DNA of 26,465 nucleotides, taken from contig JBCCHN010000069.1 in assembly GCA_039028695.1 (NCBI GenBank), positions 1 to 26,465 of the forward strand, given 5' to 3'. Shown here piece by piece: positions 22,434-26,465 of the stretch (within the stretch, counting starts at the first letter, position 1; the number at the start of each line of letters is the position of its first letter). Source of the stretch: JANQKX01 sp039028695. GTDB taxonomy: Bacteria > Pseudomonadota > Alphaproteobacteria > Kiloniellales > Kiloniellaceae. Both the position numbers and the translations under genes were made by a program. The notes beneath the pieces are model-generated. The model was not told where the DNA came from, made no database searches, and saw nothing but the letters and a program-made list of their open reading frames with translations.

Positions 22434-23570
22434 TTACGGTCCTGGAAATGAAGTAAAATATAATTGACCGTCGGCCCGTTCACCGTCCCCTCGCGTCATA
22501 TGAATGTCCTCAGGCGCAATTTTTAGATCGTGACACCGGTCCCTCAAATCGGGTGATAATGAAAGCGCCGAGCGTGAAGGCGCTCTAAAATATCCTAGTT
22601 TGTCAAAAGCAACCTGCCAGCTGCGATGCAGTTGATTGGAAATGACGATATCGGCCTTACCATCCCGCAGGCAATCCGTCACACCCGCGACCACAGTTCC
22701 TTCCAATCCCGGCAAAGCAAGCAAATCGACAACCGTACCAACCCGAAGAGAGCCATAGTAAAGATTATCCTGGTAATCAGTGGTCAGACATACTGCCCAT
22801 CCCACAGCTTTCCCCTCCTTGGAAATGAGAACCTTTTGAAATCTCGGGTCTTCATAAATGATGTTTAGGAGGCGAGCCGTGCGCACTGCAACAAATGGGT
22901 ATTGGGCGTGGCAGGACTCCCAAAGTGAATCGGCCCAATTCTCAAAATGATCGACAATCTGGAATGACGGCTTTGGAGCCCTATCGCGCCGGGTCCTTGC
23001 CCTTTGGATTGCGGCCAAGGGTAAGTCCGCGATGTGTGTGAAGGCCAGAAAGTCCATCAACGCGCGTCGCGCAGGTGTAGAGCGCAGGGCACTAAGGTTT
23101 TTGAAAAACCGCGATGGTCGGCATAGCCTTAAAAAAAATGGGATGGGAATAACCTGCCACTTGAGGCCCTGATACATTTTAATGACCGGCATCGACAGCC
23201 CGCCACCGCCCAACGCAAAGGCAAAGGGCTGACGGGCCAAGCAATCCTTAACGATCGACAGCGCTAAGGGCGCGTAGCGTGGGTTAACAGTACCTTCCGA
23301 AATAGGTTGCTGTACGTTGGATATCGTGAGCTGTTCCTGCCCCAACTGGAAGGTCTGATCTTTCAAGTAGTAACCGGCGCGCATCTCACCGGACTTGTCC
23401 ACAAAAACGTACTTCTTGTGATCAAATCCCGTTTGTTCAGGATCACCACCCGTATGAAAATCACCCGGGTTCGGATTAAATTTTTCGACCTGTCCGCCAG
23501 CCTCTAATCGGTCGTTAAACCTCTTAACCGGATCAAAATGCGCCTCACTCAACTCGACGAACTTCACCAT
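22434..23570 (-). CDS. GNAT-fold acyltransferase-like protein of unknown substrate
   Basis: The 378-residue protein is not clearly assignable but has features of polysaccharide-locus acetyltransferase-like proteins. An N-terminal F-N-D-R-L-E-A-G-G segment is followed by a GNAT-like strand with YVFVDKSGEMRAGYYL and the P-R-Y-A-P-L-A-L segment. A basic, proline-containing middle has F-F-L-R-L-C-R-P-S-R-F-F. A second half contains GKAVGWAVCL and a conserved A-D-I-V-I-S-N-Q region. Two GNAT-type domains are therefore likely. The ATG at 23570 is used; a GTG three codons upstream is possible, and neither has a good ribosome site. It is the most upstream of a same-strand group running to the ACP gene, with gaps of 390 and 268 bases before the cassette. 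Confidence 0.65.
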   Translation of the reverse strand: MVKFVELSEAHFDPVKRFNDRLEAGGQVEKFNPNPGDFHTGGDPEQTGFDHKKYVFVDKSGEMRAGYYLKDQTFQLGQEQLTISNVQQPISEGTVNPRYAPLALSIVKDCLARQPFAFALGGGGLSMPVIKMYQGLKWQVIPIPFFLRLCRPSRFFKNLSALRSTPARRALMDFLAFTHIADLPLAAIQRARTRRDRAPKPSFQIVDHFENWADSLWESCHAQYPFVAVRTARLLNIIYEDPRFQKVLISKEGKAVGWAVCLTTDYQDNLYYGSLRVGTVVDLLALPGLEGTVVAGVTDCLRDGKADIVISNQLHRSWQVAFDKLGYFRAPSRSALSLSPDLRDRCHDLKIAPEDIHMTRGDGERADGQLYFTSFPGP

Positions 23571-23751
23571 AAATATCACGTTTAATTTTAAATTGAACCA
23601 AGAGTTTTCGCTTCTTTTAAAGCTATATCATAAGAGGCCCATTCCATAACCGAATCAACTTTTTTATATCGAATGCCTGCAAAAGCGACGCAAAGCCAAT
23701 GGCTAACTTTTTCGTCCCAAACGCGCGCCAGGACACGACTGGCACGAGCCG

Positions 23752-23884
23752 TGGCTGATGCCGCTGATCTCCGTCAAAGCTTGTATAAAGCTGTCAAAAG
23801 AACGATCCTGCGGATCCGCGAGGCGGCGATGCGCCCGACAATGCGATTAGTTCCGGTCGAATCTGCCGAACAGCGAAGCCTTTA
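23752..23884 (+). pseudogene. IS110-type transposase remnant with frameshifts
   Basis: Three consecutive reading frames spell pieces of the IS110 N-terminal DEDD domain in the right order. WLMPLISVKACIKLS resembles the R-L-M-P-P-Q-Y-V-K-A-Y-V-K box. CQKNDPADP resembles Q-K-N-D-A-A-D-A. IREAAMRPTMRLVPVESAEQ matches the E-A-x-x-R-P-T-M-R-F-V-P-V-K-S-x-E-Q-Q box closely. At least two frameshifts are needed. The remnant is about 45 residues of a normal protein of over 300, with no ends of the element visible. Confidence 0.65.
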
Positions 23885-23950
23885 AAGGTTTCATGAAAGC
23901 CGTGCACTTGCAATCCGGCAAAGGAGCATGGTGGGCAGTGCCATATGGGG

Positions 23951-24178
23951 TCACGTGCCATAGCTGCTTGGAAGTACACCGATGTGATCTTTGAAAGTTT
24001 CACTCAAATACCTCAGGCTGCCAAAGCCATCGGGGACCGCAGTTTGAAAAACCGAGTATGCTTCTTTCAACATAAAGGTGCCCGCTTCGAGCGCTACTGT
24101 GACACGGGGGGCATAGGTTAGGCTGATTCTTGACCAGTCGCGAAGATTGCCAGCGTTTCGCGACAACAAATGTGGCAA
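23951..24178 (-). pseudogene. Decayed C-terminus of an AraC-family regulator
   Basis: The frame has no proper start (a stop precedes it) and reads into a pattern like the second helix-turn-helix of AraC/GlxA regulators. A-L-E-A-G-T-F-M-L-K-E resembles the R-L-E-A-A-R-x-L-L-E-E helix, and GFGSLRYLSETFKDHIGVLP followed by SSYGT resembles G-F-G-S-x-x-x-L-x-R-x-F-x-x-x-F-G-V-S-P-x-x-Y-R. The first helix-turn-helix is degraded and the effector domain is absent. The weak first part keeps the confidence moderate. Confidence 0.5.
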
Positions 24179-24185
24179 CTAAAAG

Positions 24186-25088
24186 ATGGCTATGAAAAAT
24201 ACACCAATTGGAGGCGATAGTACCGCAATTTTTCTGCTCGTCGTTATGGGAAGTCTGTGGGGATTGCAGTTTGCAATGCTCAAGTTCTTGTCTCAAAGCG
24301 GCTATTCGGATCTTTCAATTCTGATGGTTGCACTTTTTTTGCTGTCCTTAATTTTTTCCGGTTTGATGGTCATAAAGAGGCAATTCTTCAAGCTGGATTT
24401 CGGAATTCTTCGGTTTTTCACGATCACAAGCCTGTTGGGCTACCTATTACCCCTATTGGCGGTACTCTACGCGGCCGCTGAGTTATCAGCCGGAATATTA
24501 ACACTTTTTGCCTGCATGGCCCCGGTGGTTGCCACCTCTTTGGCATTGAGCTTAAGGACCGAAAAGGTGCGGCCCACTCGCGTCGCCGCGGTGTTGTTGG
24601 GGGTGGCGTCCGCTGTCTTGATCCTCTTGCCTGAACTCCAAATCCCGGACCAAGGCAAGTTACGATGGATGCTGGTTGCACTGGTCGTGCCCCTCGCCTA
24701 TGGCATTGAATCAATCTACATTTCCAGGCACTGGCCCAAGGGCCTAACGGCGCTGCAGGTTGTGACCGGAGAAACAGTCGCCGCGACAATTCTTGTCGCG
24801 CCCATTTTCCTCTTTGTGGGATCGCCTTTACCAAACCTCTTCGCCGGCTCCGAAGTCACATTGGCCATAGTGATATTTGTCGGCGCCGGTGTGCTGGAAA
24901 GTCTGCTTTACTTTCGACTCATCCAGCAAACCGGCGGCGTATTCGTGAACTTTGGGACCTTTATTTCCCTCTTTGCCGGTATTGCTTGGGGCATGATTTT
25001 GTTTTCCGAAAGCCATTCGGCAAACGTGTGGGCGTCAGCAACCATACTCATTTTGGCAATTTATCTGGCCCGTGAAAAAAGGGCTTAG
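24186..25088 (+). CDS. DMT superfamily (EamA) transporter
   Basis: The 300-residue protein has about ten membrane spans in two EamA repeats. The first repeat contains MGSLWGLQFAMLKFL near residues 20-34, the typical start of EamA proteins. The second begins near residue 155 with W-M-L-V-A-L-V-V-P-L-A-Y-G-I and ends with F-I-S-L-F-A-G-I-A-W-G. The role is probably efflux of a small metabolite or amino acid. The ATG at 24186 is used, although a second ATG two codons later is equally possible because no strong ribosome site is visible. It starts eight bases from the end of a decayed AraC-type frame on the other strand and is convergent with the final binding-protein gene. It is not closely related to the other DMT protein in the window. 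Confidence 0.9.
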   Translation: MAMKNTPIGGDSTAIFLLVVMGSLWGLQFAMLKFLSQSGYSDLSILMVALFLLSLIFSGLMVIKRQFFKLDFGILRFFTITSLLGYLLPLLAVLYAAAELSAGILTLFACMAPVVATSLALSLRTEKVRPTRVAAVLLGVASAVLILLPELQIPDQGKLRWMLVALVVPLAYGIESIYISRHWPKGLTALQVVTGETVAATILVAPIFLFVGSPLPNLFAGSEVTLAIVIFVGAGVLESLLYFRLIQQTGGVFVNFGTFISLFAGIAWGMILFSESHSANVWASATILILAIYLAREKRA

Positions 25089-25117
25089 CCAAATGGCACG
25101 CTCACCCTTAACCGATT

Positions 25118-25161
25118 ACGGGCCGCATCAACTCCTTTGATTTTGAATCAATGCGGCCCGT
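25118..25161. terminator. Large stem-loop between convergent genes
   Basis: ACGGGCCGCAT (25118-25128) pairs perfectly with ATGCGGCCCGT (25151-25161). Inside, TGATT (25138-25142) pairs with AATCA (25146-25150) around a TTG loop, giving a 16-pair stem with a nine-base bulge. It lies between the stops of the exporter and the binding protein, the right place for a bidirectional terminator, but no T-run follows on either strand. Confidence 0.5.
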
Positions 25162-25200
25162 TGGTTACCTGAGGCAATCACGCCTGATAGCCCAATCGTC

Positions 25201-26465
25201 TTAAGAGACCGTTCGCAGTCCGTGTTCTTTCATGTATTTGATGAGGACGTCGGAATGGTTGTCGACCCAGTCGGCCACGCTGCCGAACTCCTTGATGTGG
25301 ACCTTGCCGCCCTCAATGCGCACCACCGGCCAATTGCCGACCACCACATTGTTGCGGCCCCAAAGCTCCTCGCCCCACCAGCGACCGCCGCCAAAGACAA
25401 ACGACGGGTTGGGGTTGCTGGTCAAGGCCTCGATCACCGGGCCCGACTCGGTCGTGCCGGCCGCTTGGGCGCCCTCCAGCCAATGCAGCATGATCGCCGG
25501 ATACTCCCAAGATACCGCCGACCAATCGTTGGGATGGCGCTTGCGGTATTCCGCGTCAAAGCCGTTGGGATCGGGGAAGTTGATCTCCGGGCCGTTCAGC
25601 ATGGGGTCGTCAAAGGTCGGGAACTGGTGGATGGTCCCGTCGACGAAGTCCTGGCTGGTCTTGGCGATCACTTCCTCGTGGTAGTCCAGCGTGGTGGTGA
25701 TCACCAGTCCCTTAAAGCCCTGGTGATAGAGTTGCTCCATCAGCGCCGTGGTATAAAAGCTGGTCGCCATGCAGAAAATGTCCGGGTTCTTGGCCAGAAC
25801 CGAGCTTACGATGGGCGCAAAGTCGGTCACGTCGAACCCATGCAGGTTCATGTCGACCACCTCAATGCCCGCAACCTCAAAGGCCGCCTGGAAGGTCGCC
25901 ACCGCCTGCAGACCGTATTCCACATCGTTGTTGGTCACGATCACCGCTGTCTTGGCGTCGGGGTGATTGCGTGCCAGATACTCCACGCCCGTCACCACAT
26001 AGAGCGGGTGGGACTCGACGGGGGCAAAAAGGTGCTCCGTATCGGGCGTCACGTCGCTGGACAGCAGGGTCGTGGTATAGACGTTCTTGCGCTCGCCCCA
26101 AGGCATCACCGCACCGACCGTCGCACCCCCCAGCATGGAGACCATTTGCGCCTCGTCCTCCGAGACCATCTTCTTATAGCCCTGCAGCGCCTTTTCAATG
26201 TCATAGCCATGGTCGTAGGAAACCACCTCGATCATGTGCTTCTTGCCGCCGATATCATAGCCCCCAGAGGCGTTGATGTTGTCGGCAACAATCTGACAGC
26301 CGTAAAGGCCCGGCAAACCCCAGGGCGCATAGTCCCCCGTCATGGGAATGTTCATCCCAACCTTGATCGTATCATCAGCCGCCTTGGCGATGCTAAAAGG
26401 TGCAACTCCTGCAACAAGAGCTCCCGCAGCCGTGGTCTTAAGTACATCTCGACGTGTGAAATTCA
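25201..26465 (-). CDS. Liv-type ABC transporter substrate-binding protein with Tat signal, 5' end at the window edge
   Basis: The open frame continues to the last base of the window. The final two bases read TG followed by AAT-TTC, so the ATG start most likely lies exactly one base outside, giving 421 residues. The N-terminus NFTRRDVLKTTAAGALVAGV is a twin-arginine signal (R-R-D-V-L-K then an Ala/Val-rich core), with cleavage probably after S-I-A-K-A. The mature part is a type I periplasmic-binding protein with I-K-V-G-M-N-I-P-M-T-G-D at its start, the GCQIVADNINASGG helix, and G-A-V-M-P-W-G near residue 120. It differs strongly from the livJ product. Liv-type proteins of this kind bind amino acids, amides or aromatic acids. 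Its permease and ATPase genes would be expected beyond the right end or elsewhere. Confidence 0.9.
   Translation of the reverse strand, partial: NFTRRDVLKTTAAGALVAGVAPFSIAKAADDTIKVGMNIPMTGDYAPWGLPGLYGCQIVADNINASGGYDIGGKKHMIEVVSYDHGYDIEKALQGYKKMVSEDEAQMVSMLGGATVGAVMPWGERKNVYTTTLLSSDVTPDTEHLFAPVESHPLYVVTGVEYLARNHPDAKTAVIVTNNDVEYGLQAVATFQAAFEVAGIEVVDMNLHGFDVTDFAPIVSSVLAKNPDIFCMATSFYTTALMEQLYHQGFKGLVITTTLDYHEEVIAKTSQDFVDGTIHQFPTFDDPMLNGPEINFPDPNGFDAEYRKRHPNDWSAVSWEYPAIMLHWLEGAQAAGTTESGPVIEALTSNPNPSFVFGGGRWWGEELWGRNNVVVGNWPVVRIEGGKVHIKEFGSVADWVDNHSDVLIKYMKEHGLRTVS

Larger units (their letters stand above)
23571..24185. other. Scar region between the GNAT-like gene and the second DMT exporter
   Basis: No intact gene was found. 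The area contains a decayed IS110-type transposase fragment (about 23752-23884) and a decayed AraC-type regulator end (23951-24178), listed separately. The first 80 bases (23571-23660) are AT-rich and probably hold the promoter of the GNAT-like gene. The stretch 23885-23950 shows nothing recognisable. Confidence 0.55.

Noticed and set aside
16437..23570. Labelling the cassette as an exosortase/PEP-CTERM locus
   Set aside because: The ligase and FemAB-like proteins resemble members of such loci, but no exosortase, PEP-CTERM protein or glycosyltransferase is present in the window.
1..26465. CRISPR arrays, tRNA or rRNA genes, prophage or toxin-antitoxin modules
   Set aside because: No regularly spaced repeats, cloverleaf-like sequences, structural phage genes or small overlapping toxin-antitoxin pairs were seen on either strand.

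Overview
The window looks like a chromosomal stretch of a free-living, probably marine alphaproteobacterium of Rhodospirillales-like type. This is inferred from gene content only: a nickel superoxide dismutase with its own protease, a TonB/ExbB/ExbD operon with two ExbD paralogues, a full Liv-type ABC transporter plus a second Liv-type binding protein, a GcvA-like LysR regulator and DMT/EamA exporters. No rRNA, tRNA, CRISPR array, phage or intact insertion sequence was seen.

Left part (1-5.6 kb). A 5'-truncated MFS-like membrane protein is followed by a gap of about 500 bp with a candidate folded leader RNA, then sodN and sodX (Ni-SOD and its maturation peptidase, coupled by a one-base overlap). 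Converging on these is a minus-strand operon: a secreted four-cysteine protein, ExbB, ExbD1, ExbD2 and a TonB-like protein. A Fur-like palindrome lies about 120 bp upstream of its first start codon. ExbD2 has Asn at the position of the conserved channel Asp.

Middle (6-16 kb). Here are a D-2-hydroxyacid dehydrogenase, a small Cys-containing conserved protein, a DMT exporter divergent from a LysR regulator, a decayed IS481-type transposase scar, and the minus-strand operon livJ-livH-livM-livG-livF (binding protein, two permeases, two ATPases). The 0.7 kb gap upstream of livJ holds a terminator-like hairpin and a micro-ORF with a perfect Shine-Dalgarno. It is followed by an SDR oxidoreductase whose catalytic Tyr and Lys are replaced by Ser and Arg.

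Right part (16.4-23.6 kb, minus strand). This is the most unusual region: a compact cassette of AMP-forming ligase, PLP aminotransferase, asparagine-synthetase-like protein without a glutaminase active site, and acyl carrier protein. Two acyltransferase-fold proteins (FemAB/GNAT type) lie upstream on the same strand. Together they suggest activation of an amino or acyl acid, loading on a stand-alone carrier protein, amide or amine chemistry, and transfer to a small molecule or surface polymer. The product is unknown.

The far right holds a scar region with IS110-type transposase and AraC-type regulator remnants, a second DMT exporter, a large stem-loop, and a Tat-exported Liv-type binding protein that runs off the end of the window.
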